Shown in pieces: positions 8,279 through 16,399 of a DNA stretch of 64,000 nt. The stretch lies in the NCBI GenBank assembly GCA_039969355.1, contig JBDVOA010000006.1:62001-126000 (forward strand). The letters are read 5' to 3'. A program made the position numbers and the translations under genes. A model generated the notes under the pieces. It was not told the DNA's origin. It saw only the letters and a program-made list of their open reading frames with translations, and ran no database searches. Every line of letters starts with the position of its first letter. Positions within the stretch are counted from its first letter, which is position 1. This DNA comes from JL08 sp039969355 (GTDB lineage: Bacteria > Pseudomonadota > Alphaproteobacteria > Rhodobacterales > Rhodobacteraceae).

Positions 8279-9004
8279 TCAAATCGCTATTTTCTGTGCC
8301 AACCTATCTTGCACGAGACCCGCGATGCGGTCGGCGTTTGACCCTGCCGGGTCGCCATTGGCACGGGCTTGCGCCAGCGCTTCGGCGGCGCGCTGCAAAG
8401 TGGTGTCTTCAGCGCTGCGGGCTACCCCGGTCACGAATTGCGCAATGTAGTCTAGGACAGCCTCGTCCCGAATACTGTCTTCGCCCATTACGTCAGCAAC
8501 GTGAGCCATGTCGTCCCGGTACGCAATAGGATCGGGGAGTATCTGTTCCTCGCTGACGTTTCGTGGGCCCATAGGGCGACGTTCCAATGGCAGGCGCGAC
8601 AATACAACATCCTGAAACAGTGCGAGCGAGGTTATTGGTTTGGGCATGAACCCGTCGGCGCCGGCTTCAATCGCACGTCTTTGGCCCTCGTCGTCGCCCG
8701 AAGTTCCCAGAATAACCTCGACCCGAGGGGTGGTTTGATTCAACTCGGTGATCAGGTCGGTTCCGGATCCATCAGGCAACCCAAGATCTATTATGACGAC
8801 CGAGGGGCGATAGACCTGCAGATGTTTGCGAGCTGATCGCAGACAATCTGCCCTTCGAATCCGCGCGCCGCTTCGCAGACACAACAGGCGCATCGCCTCG
8901 CATGCAAATCGGCTATCCTCAACAACGAGCACGGTCAAACCCAGAAGAGGGCGAGACGTGGTTGGCACGGGTTGTGCGATGACAAATGAGTCCAGGTCAT
9001 CCAT
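8279..9004 (-). CDS. Orphan response regulator, receiver domain plus unassigned C-terminus
   Basis: A 241-residue cytoplasmic signalling protein. Residues about 22-140 form a receiver domain: acidic pair Glu29-Asp30, phospho-acceptor Asp73 in VVIIDLGLPDGSG, Thr101, and the conserved Lys122 in MPKPI. The remaining 100 residues are mostly helical in character, rich in Ala, Asp and Arg. I recognise no DNA-binding, GGDEF, EAL or HPt motif there. No histidine kinase is adjacent. It may act through protein-protein contact; the output is unknown. Confidence 0.8.
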   Translation of the reverse strand: MDDLDSFVIAQPVPTTSRPLLGLTVLVVEDSRFACEAMRLLCLRSGARIRRADCLRSARKHLQVYRPSVVIIDLGLPDGSGTDLITELNQTTPRVEVILGTSGDDEGQRRAIEAGADGFMPKPITSLALFQDVVLSRLPLERRPMGPRNVSEEQILPDPIAYRDDMAHVADVMGEDSIRDEAVLDYIAQFVTGVARSAEDTTLQRAAEALAQARANGDPAGSNADRIAGLVQDRLAQKIAI

Positions 9005-9168
9005 GAGCAGATTCCTTCGATGTGGCAGCAGTAAGACTCAATCGTTATGTGGACTTGCCTAACAGCGCGTTAACAGGCCCGCGCAATTTGTTGCTATCTG
9101 TGACGCTTGCTCTTGGCTCAGCAGAGGTTCATAACCCCGCGCAATGAAGTAGCCTGAGAGATATTGCC

Positions 9169-9573
9169 ATGATCGGTCGCCTGAACCATGTCGCCATCGC
9201 CGTCCCCGATCTGGAGGCCGCCGCCGCTCAATACCGCGGCGCGCTGGGCGCGAATGTCGGTTCGCCGCAGGACGAACCTGACCACGGAGTGACGGTCATC
9301 TTCATTGAATTGCCGAATACCAAGATAGAGCTTTTGTATCCACTGGGAGAAGATAGCCCGATCAACGGTTTCCTTCAGAAAAATCCGGCGGGCGGCATTC
9401 ATCACATCTGTTACGAGGTCGAAGATATTCTGGCGGCGCGTGATCGTCTGCTTGCAAGTGGTGCGCGGGTTCTTGGTTCTGGCGAACCAAAAACAGGGGC
9501 CCACGGAAAACCGGTCCTGTTCCTGCATCCCAAGGACTTTAACGGCTGTCTGGTCGAACTGGAGCAAGTCTGA
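9169..9573 (+). CDS. mce: Methylmalonyl-CoA epimerase
   Basis: A 134-residue cytoplasmic enzyme that interconverts (2S)- and (2R)-methylmalonyl-CoA, linking propionyl-CoA to succinyl-CoA. It is built of two VOC (glyoxalase-fold) modules. The metal ligands are expected at His7 in LNHVAIAVPDLE, in HHICYEVEDI, and at the Glu in CLVELEQV. FLHPKDFNGCLVELEQ is the standard C-terminal signature. A DUF1467 gene follows after three bases, an arrangement I associate with Rhodobacteraceae. succinyl-CoA synthetase lies 45 kb away in this window. Confidence 0.93.
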   Translation: MIGRLNHVAIAVPDLEAAAAQYRGALGANVGSPQDEPDHGVTVIFIELPNTKIELLYPLGEDSPINGFLQKNPAGGIHHICYEVEDILAARDRLLASGARVLGSGEPKTGAHGKPVLFLHPKDFNGCLVELEQV

Positions 9574-9576
9574 GCC

Positions 9577-9870
9577 ATGGCAATCACCTCTGCAATTGTG
9601 CTCTACGCCGTATTTTGGTTTTTGACGTTTCTCGTCATTTTGCCAATCCGGGTAAAAACCCAAGGGGATCTGGGCAGTATTGAGCCGGGTACTCACGCAG
9701 GGGCACCGGAAGAGCACCACTTGAAGAAAAAGGCGCTGATTACCACAGGCGTGGCGGCTATATTATGGGTGATCATATCGGGAATCATCCTGTCCGGTTG
9801 GATCAGCGTACGTGACATTGACCTATGGAACCGGATGAATTCTCCTTCGGAAACGGCCAGCGATTCCTGA
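9577..9870 (+). CDS. DUF1467-family membrane protein
   Basis: A 97-residue protein with two transmembrane segments (about residues 3-22 and 53-75) joined by a soluble loop containing PIRVKTQGDLGSIEPGTHAGAPE, which includes the conserved RTQ/KTQ-like stretch of DUF1467. Function is unknown. It starts three bases after mce and is probably cotranscribed and translationally coupled with it. Confidence 0.85.
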   Translation: MAITSAIVLYAVFWFLTFLVILPIRVKTQGDLGSIEPGTHAGAPEEHHLKKKALITTGVAAILWVIISGIILSGWISVRDIDLWNRMNSPSETASDS

Positions 9871-9884
9871 AACGCGCGCCGGTC

Positions 9885-11168
9885 TTAGTGTTGATTGCTG
9901 ATCCGAGCGTCGGTGCCGGCCGTGCCGTCGTCGGAAATCCGGCTGATGCCAAAGCAACTGATCATCACCATCACACCCGCGGTCAGCAAACAAAAAGCCA
10001 GCCCGCCAAATTGGTACGTCAGGCCTGACAGCAATGTGCCCGTCAATCGCCCGGCTGCGTTGGCCATATAGTAAAACCCAACATCCATGGTGACCCGGCT
10101 TGCATCCGTCAAAGACAGGATGAGGTAGGAATGCAAGGATGAGTTGACCGCAAATACCGCTCCGAAAACCAGTAGGCCCAAAATGAGGAAACCGGTCAGC
10201 ATGTCTGATGGCGCGCCGACGAAGAAGACGGAGATGGACAGAACCATCGGCACGGTGATCAACATTCCCGACCAAAGTTGAGCCTGCCGGATCAGTTCGC
10301 CCTCTGATCTCGAAGTGGCCCGCAAAATGCGCGGTGCGTAGCCCTGAATAAATCCATATAGGATTGTCCAGACGGCCATGAACGTGCCAATCGTGAAGAA
10401 TGCAATGCGATTGCTGGCCTCTGATCCATCGGACAGAACCGCATAAAAATAGATCGGGATACCCACAACGAACCAAACATCCCGGGCACCGAACAAAAAC
10501 AATCGTGCAAAGCTGAGCCAGTTAATGTTCCGGTTTGTCGAAAAGACCTCTGAAAATCTTGCATCCTTGCGCCCGGCTGGCAGACCGGTTGGCATTTTGG
10601 TCACGACAGCCACAAAGATCACCGCAAGGATTGCAGCCATTGCCAACAGAGACGGAACAAAACCAAAGACCGCTAGAAGCACCGCGCCGAGCAGAAAGCC
10701 GGCGCCCTTGACGGCATTCTTCGACCCCGTCAGCAACGCCACCCATTTAAAAAGCCCGCCCGATCCTGTCGGGGCAAGGTGCTTTACAGCACTTTTTGAA
10801 CTCATCTTGGCAAGGTCTTTTGCCACGCCGGATAGACCCTGCACCAACATCACATAAATCACCGAATCCGTGATGCTCCACTCCGGATCGAGCTGTGCCA
10901 ATGCCAAGAGGGCGACAACCTGCAAACCCAAGCCCACATAAAGCGTTGATGACAGACCAAAGCGTGCAGCGATCCACCCCGAAGACAGGTTTGTGACAAC
11001 GCCAGCGATCTCATAAAGGACAAACAGATACGCCAACTGGATCGGCGAAAACCCCAGGGTGTGAAAGTGCAACAACACCAGCATCCGCAGGGCGCCGTCT
11101 GTCAACATGAACGCCCAATACGCCGCCGTGACCGTCACGTAGGCGGCAAACCCTTCGGGGCGTGTCAA
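9885..11168 (-). CDS. arsJ: Organoarsenical efflux MFS transporter ArsJ
   Basis: A 427-residue major facilitator with about twelve transmembrane helices. The opening (TAAYWAFMLTDGALRMLVLL) and the GLSGVAKDLAKMSSKSAVK loop are typical of ArsJ. In the characterised pathway a dedicated GAPDH makes unstable 1-arseno-3-phosphoglycerate from arsenate and glyceraldehyde-3-phosphate, and ArsJ exports it. The start codon appears to be TTG at 11168, overlapping the GAPDH stop by four bases, which indicates translational coupling. Last gene of the arsRC-gapdh-arsJ operon. Confidence 0.9.
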   Translation of the reverse strand: MTRPEGFAAYVTVTAAYWAFMLTDGALRMLVLLHFHTLGFSPIQLAYLFVLYEIAGVVTNLSSGWIAARFGLSSTLYVGLGLQVVALLALAQLDPEWSITDSVIYVMLVQGLSGVAKDLAKMSSKSAVKHLAPTGSGGLFKWVALLTGSKNAVKGAGFLLGAVLLAVFGFVPSLLAMAAILAVIFVAVVTKMPTGLPAGRKDARFSEVFSTNRNINWLSFARLFLFGARDVWFVVGIPIYFYAVLSDGSEASNRIAFFTIGTFMAVWTILYGFIQGYAPRILRATSRSEGELIRQAQLWSGMLITVPMVLSISVFFVGAPSDMLTGFLILGLLVFGAVFAVNSSLHSYLILSLTDASRVTMDVGFYYMANAAGRLTGTLLSGLTYQFGGLAFCLLTAGVMVMISCFGISRISDDGTAGTDARISNQH

Positions 11169-12163
11169 AGCCGCCCGCCCACCATCAGCGCGACATCGAC
11201 GAGGCGATAGGCGTAGCCATATTCGTTGTCGTACCAGACATAGATTTTCAACTGCGTGCCGTTCACGACCATGGTCGACAGCGCGTCTACGATTCCGCTG
11301 CGGGTGTCATTGGTGAAATCGGAAGAGACCAACGGGCGGTCCTCGTAGCCAAGAATGCCCTTCAGAGGGCCTTCTGCGGCTGCCTTGAACAGGTCATTCA
11401 CTTCTTTTACGGTTGTCTCGCGGGCCATTTCGAAAACGCAGTCGGTGATGGATGCGTTCAGCAGTGGCACGCGAACCGCGTGACCATTCAGCTTGCCGGT
11501 AAGTTCCGGATAGATCAGGGTAATCGCGGTGGCAGAGCCAGTCGTGGTAGGTATCAGGTTCGTCAGGGCAGACCGCGCACGGCGCAAGTCCTTGGCAGGG
11601 CGATCTACAATCGTTTGTGTGTTAGTTACGTCATGGATGGTCGTGATCGAGCCGTGTTTGATCCCGATACCTTCGAGCAGAACTTTCACTGCAGGTGCAA
11701 GGCAGTTGGTTGTGCAACTTGCCGCAGTGACGATGTGATGTTCACGTGGATTGTAGACGTCGTCATTCACGCCATAAACGATATTCGCGGTCGGCCCATC
11801 CTTGACCGGAGCCGACACGACAACCTTCTTTATGCCAGCATTAAAGTAGGGCGCCAGCATGGCTTCGGTCTTGAAGGCACCTGTGCAATCGATCATCACG
11901 TCGACTCCGTCCAGCGGAAGTTCTTCGAGATTACGCGAACTGGTCACAGGGATACGCGTGCCGTCGATGGTGATAGAGTCGCCATCAGACGCAAACTCAG
12001 CAGGCCAGCGACCATGAACACTGTCGAATTCCAGCAGATGTGCATGCATGGCAGGGTCGCCCACTGCGTCGTTTACAAAGGCGATTTTCGCGCCTTGTTC
12101 AAGAAGCGGGCGCAGGGCCAGTTTTCCGATTCGGCCAAGGCCATTCAATGCATAAGTGGTCAT
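11165..12163 (-). CDS. ArsJ-associated glyceraldehyde-3-phosphate dehydrogenase
   Basis: A 332-residue GAPDH. NAD-binding N-terminus MTTYALNGLGRIGK, catalytic Cys150 in ASCTTNC, and partner His177. The context fixes its likely role: arsenylation of glyceraldehyde-3-phosphate with arsenate, giving 1-arseno-3-phosphoglycerate for ArsJ, rather than central glycolysis. I set the start at the ATG at 12163, four bases after the arsRC stop, because upstream in-frame residues have no family counterpart. It overlaps arsJ by four bases. Confidence 0.92.
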   Translation of the reverse strand: MTTYALNGLGRIGKLALRPLLEQGAKIAFVNDAVGDPAMHAHLLEFDSVHGRWPAEFASDGDSITIDGTRIPVTSSRNLEELPLDGVDVMIDCTGAFKTEAMLAPYFNAGIKKVVVSAPVKDGPTANIVYGVNDDVYNPREHHIVTAASCTTNCLAPAVKVLLEGIGIKHGSITTIHDVTNTQTIVDRPAKDLRRARSALTNLIPTTTGSATAITLIYPELTGKLNGHAVRVPLLNASITDCVFEMARETTVKEVNDLFKAAAEGPLKGILGYEDRPLVSSDFTNDTRSGIVDALSTMVVNGTQLKIYVWYDNEYGYAYRLVDVALMVGGRL

Positions 12164-12167
12164 ATTT

Positions 12168-13007
12168 TCAGCTATCCTGCGTTGCATTTTTTTTGCCGAT
12201 GTCGTCGACCTGTTGTTGAAGAGACCCACGATCCAACTGATCTGTCGAAAGCGAAGCGAAGGAGCTGATCCGGTTTCGCAAAGCACCATATGTCTGTTGA
12301 AAAACCAGTCGTCGTTCGGCCAACGTGCCTTTGGCCTTTACAGGGTCCGGCATTCCCCAATGACCAGTAACCGGTTGACCCGGCCACGGCGGGCACTCTT
12401 CGTTTGCAGCCCGGTCGCAGACCGTAAAGACGAAGTCCATTTGGGGTGCCTCGGTGCCTTGGAACTCTGCGATGCTCTTTGACCGCAGCCGAGAGACATC
12501 ATGCCCTTTTGATTTGAGGATTTCGACAGCGAGCGGATTCATCTCTGATTTCGGGGCGTTGCCTCCGGAATAGGCATTAAAACGGTCCCCGGCCAAATCT
12601 CGTAACAGCGTTTCGGCGAAAATGGAGCGCGCGGAATTTCCGGTGCAGACAAACAGAACATTAAGGCTCCTGCCAGGTGCGATACCCTCGGACAAATTGC
12701 CAAATTGTGGAAGGCAAAGATCGGCCCGTCCCCGACAACAGTCCACAAAAAGATCGGAAATGACATCACGTGCTGCATTGAGGTTGATACTATAAAACAG
12801 ATGGGTACCGTCCCGGCGTTGCGAGATAAGCTCAACCTGCCTTAGGGCAGACAGGTAGACCGACGTTGTGCTTGCTTTGAAATCAAGAACCTCGGCAATT
12901 TCGCCAGCGGCCAACTGATCAGGGCAACGCCGCATCAAGAGCCGGAAGATGCCCATTCGATGCGGGTGACTAAGAGTTGCAAGCCGGTCAGTGAGCAATG
13001 ATTCCAT
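12168..13007 (-). CDS. Fused ArsR repressor and low-molecular-weight-phosphatase-type arsenate reductase
   Basis: A 279-residue two-domain protein. Residues 1 to about 100 are an ArsR winged helix (STTSVYLSALRQVEL as recognition region). Cys90, Cys91 and Cys98 just after it could form the arsenite sensor site. Residues about 114-240 are an ArsC/LMW-phosphatase domain with the C-X5-R loop CTGNSARS (Cys121-Arg127), downstream Cys197 and Cys205 as the expected disulfide relay, and Asp221 in the MPDP motif. The relay pattern matches thioredoxin-coupled reductases. The last 50 residues are polar and unassigned. First gene of the arsenic operon; it probably represses itself through the AT-rich dyad at 13009-13033. 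Confidence 0.9.
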   Translation of the reverse strand: MESLLTDRLATLSHPHRMGIFRLLMRRCPDQLAAGEIAEVLDFKASTTSVYLSALRQVELISQRRDGTHLFYSINLNAARDVISDLFVDCCRGRADLCLPQFGNLSEGIAPGRSLNVLFVCTGNSARSIFAETLLRDLAGDRFNAYSGGNAPKSEMNPLAVEILKSKGHDVSRLRSKSIAEFQGTEAPQMDFVFTVCDRAANEECPPWPGQPVTGHWGMPDPVKAKGTLAERRLVFQQTYGALRNRISSFASLSTDQLDRGSLQQQVDDIGKKNATQDS

Positions 13008-13008
13008 A

Positions 13009-13033
13009 ATTCATGAATAATTAAAATATGAAT
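13009..13033. promoter_or_regulatory. Candidate ArsR-type operator of the arsenic operon
   Basis: ATTCATGAAT (13009-13018) is a perfect ten-base palindrome, followed by a second ATGAAT at 13028-13033. TTCAT and ATGAA also pair across the AT-rich interval. It starts two bases upstream of the arsRC start codon, where an ArsR repressor is expected to bind. Confidence 0.45.
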
Positions 13034-13133
13034 CGATCGCAAGTCTTTTCGCGAAGGCTTTTGGCGACGTTTGTTCCGCAGTTTTGAGTAAGTCTACTCA
13101 GGTGACTTAACAGAGAGCAGCTGCCGTTGCTGG

Positions 13134-14126
13134 TCAGACGGATTCCCACAATCCGGAGTCCCCGGCGCGGTAGATTGCGTCAATGAACATCTGGTTCTGC
13201 CTGGAGCTCTCCAATGAGAAAATCCCCTCAGCCTCCGCCGATCCTTTCACCGCGCGCCCAAACGCCTCGACCTCCAGTTGGTATTGATTGACGCCCGCAA
13301 AGCGATAACGCCGGGCTTCTTCATGATCTGCGTCATGAAGCGTAACGACATCTGCATCATATAATCCGGCATTAAACGGTGCCGCAACTTCAATCCATCC
13401 CTTGTCGCCGTGAAATGATATCTCCTGCCTCAAAGCCATTTGGGTCGAAACGTACATCGTCATTTCAAAGCCCCCGAAATCGGCGCGGCATGTCGTATAA
13501 ATATCTGTGCCAAACTGCGGATCACGCTCAACCCTAGCAGACACTTTTTGCGGTTCTGCACCAGTCACGAACCGGGTTGTTACTGTTGGATAGACGCCGA
13601 TATCGGGCAAGGCGCCTCCGCCCAGTTCCTTAATATTGCGCATATTGCCAGGGTCAGTGTTGTTATAGGAAAACGCCGCCTGAACATGTTTCAGCGTCCC
13701 AATAGCGCCCTCGGCGACAAGCGCACGAACCTTGTGCCATTGCGGGTGGTAGGTCACCATAAATGCTTCGCTGATCACGACTTTGTTGCGTTCACGAGCT
13801 TCGATAATGCCATCTATTTCTGACGCATGTAGAGAGATCGGTTTTTCGCATAAGACATGTTTTTTGGCGTCCGCTGCTTTAATCGCCCACTCAACATGCT
13901 GAGACGTCGGTAGTGGGATGTAGACCGCGTCAATCGCATCGCTTGCTAGCATTTCTTCATAACTGCCAAAAACATGAGGGATCACAAATCGCTCGGCCAG
14001 TTTTTCGGCCTTTGCCAAACTACGGCTCGCAATTGCTGCGACGGAGCCGTTGTTTGAACTCAGAATTGCCGGGATGACATGTTCAACCCCGATTTTTGCA
14101 GTCGAAAGAATTCCCCAGTTAAGCAT
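13134..14126 (-). CDS. Gfo/Idh/MocA-family oxidoreductase
   Basis: A 330-residue NAD(P)-dependent dehydrogenase, usually acting on sugars, cyclitols or their derivatives. The Rossmann region reads LNWGILSTAKIGVEHVIPAI and the family Lys-Pro signature is CEKPI near residue 95. The C-terminal alpha/beta domain with GGGALPDIGVYP carries the expected catalytic Asp/His region. It is the last gene of a minus-strand trio with the 2-hydroxyacid dehydrogenase and the di-iron hydroxylase. Substrate not determinable; the neighbours suggest a sugar acid or cyclitol. Confidence 0.85.
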   Translation of the reverse strand: MLNWGILSTAKIGVEHVIPAILSSNNGSVAAIASRSLAKAEKLAERFVIPHVFGSYEEMLASDAIDAVYIPLPTSQHVEWAIKAADAKKHVLCEKPISLHASEIDGIIEARERNKVVISEAFMVTYHPQWHKVRALVAEGAIGTLKHVQAAFSYNNTDPGNMRNIKELGGGALPDIGVYPTVTTRFVTGAEPQKVSARVERDPQFGTDIYTTCRADFGGFEMTMYVSTQMALRQEISFHGDKGWIEVAAPFNAGLYDADVVTLHDADHEEARRYRFAGVNQYQLEVEAFGRAVKGSAEAEGIFSLESSRQNQMFIDAIYRAGDSGLWESV

Positions 14127-14225
14127 GTTCTATCCTCTTGAATATAAGTGTGTTCCGAGTCCAGTTTTTCGGTGCGGCTGACTAGTGCTGGCCAACAGAT
14201 AATTTAGTGCTTGGCAGTTATCGAA

Positions 14226-15170
14226 CTAGCAAACCGGCGTCAAAAGAGGTTTGCCGGCAAAAAAAGCAGTCATATTGTCCCGCTGAAGTTGCCCCATTAC
14301 TTTTCGTGTTTCAACCGTGCCTGACGATTGATGGGGCTGCAGCAATACGTTTTCCAGCTTTAGAAAACGCGGATCAATGTTTGGTTCGTTTTCAAAAACA
14401 TCCAGCGCGGCGGAGCCCAGTTTACCGCTTTCCAGGGCGTCAAGCAGCGCTGTCTCATCAATTGTGGTGCCACGGGATGCATTGACCAACAGGCCCTCGG
14501 GGCCGACTGCTTCAATCGCCGCGCCGCCTACCATTTTGATTGTTTCAGGCCCGCCTGACAACGTTACAATCAGGATATCCACGGCCTGCGCCAATGCAAC
14601 AATCTCATCGTGATGTGTCCAGCCCGGCGTATCTTTTTTGCTGCGGGCGTAGTAGTGGATATCCATGTTGAATGGCTGAAGCCGTTCAGCAACGGCGCGT
14701 CCGATACGACCCAATCCGACAATCCCAACACGCTTACCAGTGACTTTGCGTTGCAATGCGAATGATCCTGCGGCTGACCAGTTCCCTGAACGGATCCAGT
14801 CAGATGCGCCAACCATATTGCGTGACCTTGCGATCACCATACCAACTGCAAGATCGGCAACATCGTCGGTAAGAACATCGGGCGTATTGGTGACCCTGAT
14901 GCCTTTGGCCTTAGCATGGGCCACATCAATCGTGTCATAGCCGACCCCGTAATTTGCGATGATCCCAAGCTTTGGCAGTGCATCCATGATCGCGGGTGAC
15001 AGATAACCATGGCCCCGGAAGGCAATCGCCTCAATCCGGTTCACGACGTCTGGCAGTAGATCAAGCACGTTTCCACTGGTGGGCATTGCGTGGACTGTGA
15101 ACAGCTCGTCCATCGGAACAGTATCCCAGTCATCGTAACTCTCAACGGTAAGAATATGTGGCTTGGTCAT
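14226..15170 (-). CDS. D-2-hydroxyacid dehydrogenase (GhrB / 2-ketogluconate reductase-like)
   Basis: A 314-residue NAD(P)H-dependent reductase of 2-keto acids. The nucleotide-binding loop is GIVGLGRIGRAVAERL. The catalytic residues lie in NASRGTTIDE (Arg), LDVFENEP (Glu) and LLQPHQSSGT (His), in the usual order. I start at ATG 15170 (MTKPHILTVE); the frame runs further upstream but that part has no family similarity. Glyoxylate, hydroxypyruvate or 2-keto-aldonates are typical substrates; the adjacent idonate/gluconate-type enzymes make a keto-aldonate attractive. The hydroxylase gene precedes it by 40 bases. Confidence 0.88.
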   Translation of the reverse strand: MTKPHILTVESYDDWDTVPMDELFTVHAMPTSGNVLDLLPDVVNRIEAIAFRGHGYLSPAIMDALPKLGIIANYGVGYDTIDVAHAKAKGIRVTNTPDVLTDDVADLAVGMVIARSRNMVGASDWIRSGNWSAAGSFALQRKVTGKRVGIVGLGRIGRAVAERLQPFNMDIHYYARSKKDTPGWTHHDEIVALAQAVDILIVTLSGGPETIKMVGGAAIEAVGPEGLLVNASRGTTIDETALLDALESGKLGSAALDVFENEPNIDPRFLKLENVLLQPHQSSGTVETRKVMGQLQRDNMTAFFAGKPLLTPVC

Positions 15171-15210
15171 GGAATCTCCGACTGGTTGGGCAATGTGAGG
15201 CATTTGCGCC

Positions 15211-16242
15211 TTATGTCTGTTGAGCTTTGACGCGTTCGATGTGCGCTTTGCGAAAGTGTTCGTCAGCCTCTGGGGTGCCGTCATGCAGACTGCCAAACCA
15301 TTTGTCCAACGGCACGTTGCTTTCGCCAAAGTTTACGTTGTGAAAGCGGTGGTGCAAATAGTGCAGCAGCCGGTCGTTGCGCAGCGCCATTTCGTCGCCA
15401 AAGACAAGCTCATCAAAGCCCGAGTGGCTGAGAGCGGGACCCAGGGCTGTTTGGAAGCCATTGAACATCATGTGCAGTGGATGGCTTGGAACAATCACGT
15501 GGATTAGCATGCAACTGAAGTAAATGAGGTGTTCGACCGGGTGCATGGCGAGGCCGGACCATGGCCCCACATTCACATTTTTGTGGTGCAGGTAGTGGAC
15601 ATAATCATAAAGAGGCTTCCAATGGATAAGCCGGTGAATCCAGTAAAAGTGAAAGTTGCGCCAGAACGGTACAAGAAACATCGCGAGGCAAAACCAGATC
15701 GGGTTTGTGGCGAAGTCGATGTAAGGTAGCATGTTGTTGGCGTAAGCCCACCAGAGTCCGCATTCATAAGCGCTCCAGAACAGTGCGCCGACGTAGGACC
15801 ACAAGATGTTGTCCAAGACTTGATCGCTGAACATGAAGGTCGGGCTGTTCCGGGCCATCCAGTTGCCATTATACTTTTTCAGGCGCCCTTGTTTTCGCCA
15901 TCTGTAAAGCCAAACATGAAACGCGCCGGTCCAAAGCGTCAGCAAAACAAAGTTACGGAGCGTTATTTCTGCGATCCAGCCCGGGCTGAACGTTTCCATG
16001 CGCGTCAGTTCGGGCGTGAAGTAGGCGTATGACAGCCCAATGAGCAGCATATAGATTGCGAACCAGGGCAGAAAGAACCCGGGAACCCCGAACAGCCAAC
16101 TCAAAATGCGTTTCGCATTTGTAGGGAAATCCAGGAGAGGCTCCAGGTACACCGGCCTGCCTGAGCGCCATTCGCCACGGCGGTCCCGAATCTGGCCGTG
16201 TTCATCAATTGTCGTTTTTGGCTTCACTATCCGCTCTCTCAC
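15211..16242 (-). CDS. Membrane di-iron hydroxylase, sterol desaturase / fatty acid hydroxylase superfamily
   Basis: A 343-residue integral membrane protein. The eight-histidine di-iron pattern is complete: HRLIH (203-207), HYLHH (216-220), HPVEH (234-238) and HYLHH (294-298) with His301 following. Hydrophobic helices lie near 48-75, 95-112, 143-170, 182-197 and 240-262. Enzymes of this family use dioxygen and two electrons to hydroxylate or desaturate. It is divergent from the GntR gene, on whose side a Rieske ferredoxin is encoded, a natural electron donor. The substrate is unknown; a lipid is possible, but the sugar-catabolic context suggests otherwise. Confidence 0.85.
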   Translation of the reverse strand: MRERIVKPKTTIDEHGQIRDRRGEWRSGRPVYLEPLLDFPTNAKRILSWLFGVPGFFLPWFAIYMLLIGLSYAYFTPELTRMETFSPGWIAEITLRNFVLLTLWTGAFHVWLYRWRKQGRLKKYNGNWMARNSPTFMFSDQVLDNILWSYVGALFWSAYECGLWWAYANNMLPYIDFATNPIWFCLAMFLVPFWRNFHFYWIHRLIHWKPLYDYVHYLHHKNVNVGPWSGLAMHPVEHLIYFSCMLIHVIVPSHPLHMMFNGFQTALGPALSHSGFDELVFGDEMALRNDRLLHYLHHRFHNVNFGESNVPLDKWFGSLHDGTPEADEHFRKAHIERVKAQQT

Positions 16243-16290
16243 GCAATCGCTGCGACCTCAAAGTTAACTGTACAGGAATTTGAGTCAATA

Positions 16291-16340
16291 ACTTTCGAAA
16301 GTGGTCCAAATAATCGGAAATATGATAATTATTCGATTAT
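16291..16340. promoter_or_regulatory. Palindromes in the divergent hydroxylase/GntR promoter region
   Basis: ACTTTCGAAAGT (16291-16302) is a perfect twelve-base palindrome. ATAATCG (16310-16316) and CGATTAT (16334-16340) form a perfect seven-base inverted repeat around an AT-rich core. Both lie between two divergent genes, where the GntR-type regulator most likely binds. Which is the operator and which the core promoter is not resolvable by eye. Confidence 0.45.
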
Positions 16341-16399
16341 AGTTGATGTTCTCGATCAAATTTGTAGGTTGTGACCAAGTGATTGGGAAATTGAGCGAT

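Noticed and set aside
9118..9720. 200-residue minus-strand open frame over mce and DUF1467
   Set aside because: Both plus-strand genes are clear family members; this frame shows no domain and no ribosome site.
11162..12268. 368-residue plus-strand open frame opposite the GAPDH gene
   Set aside because: The minus strand has an unmistakable GAPDH with catalytic Cys and His; the plus frame has no motif and is its shadow.
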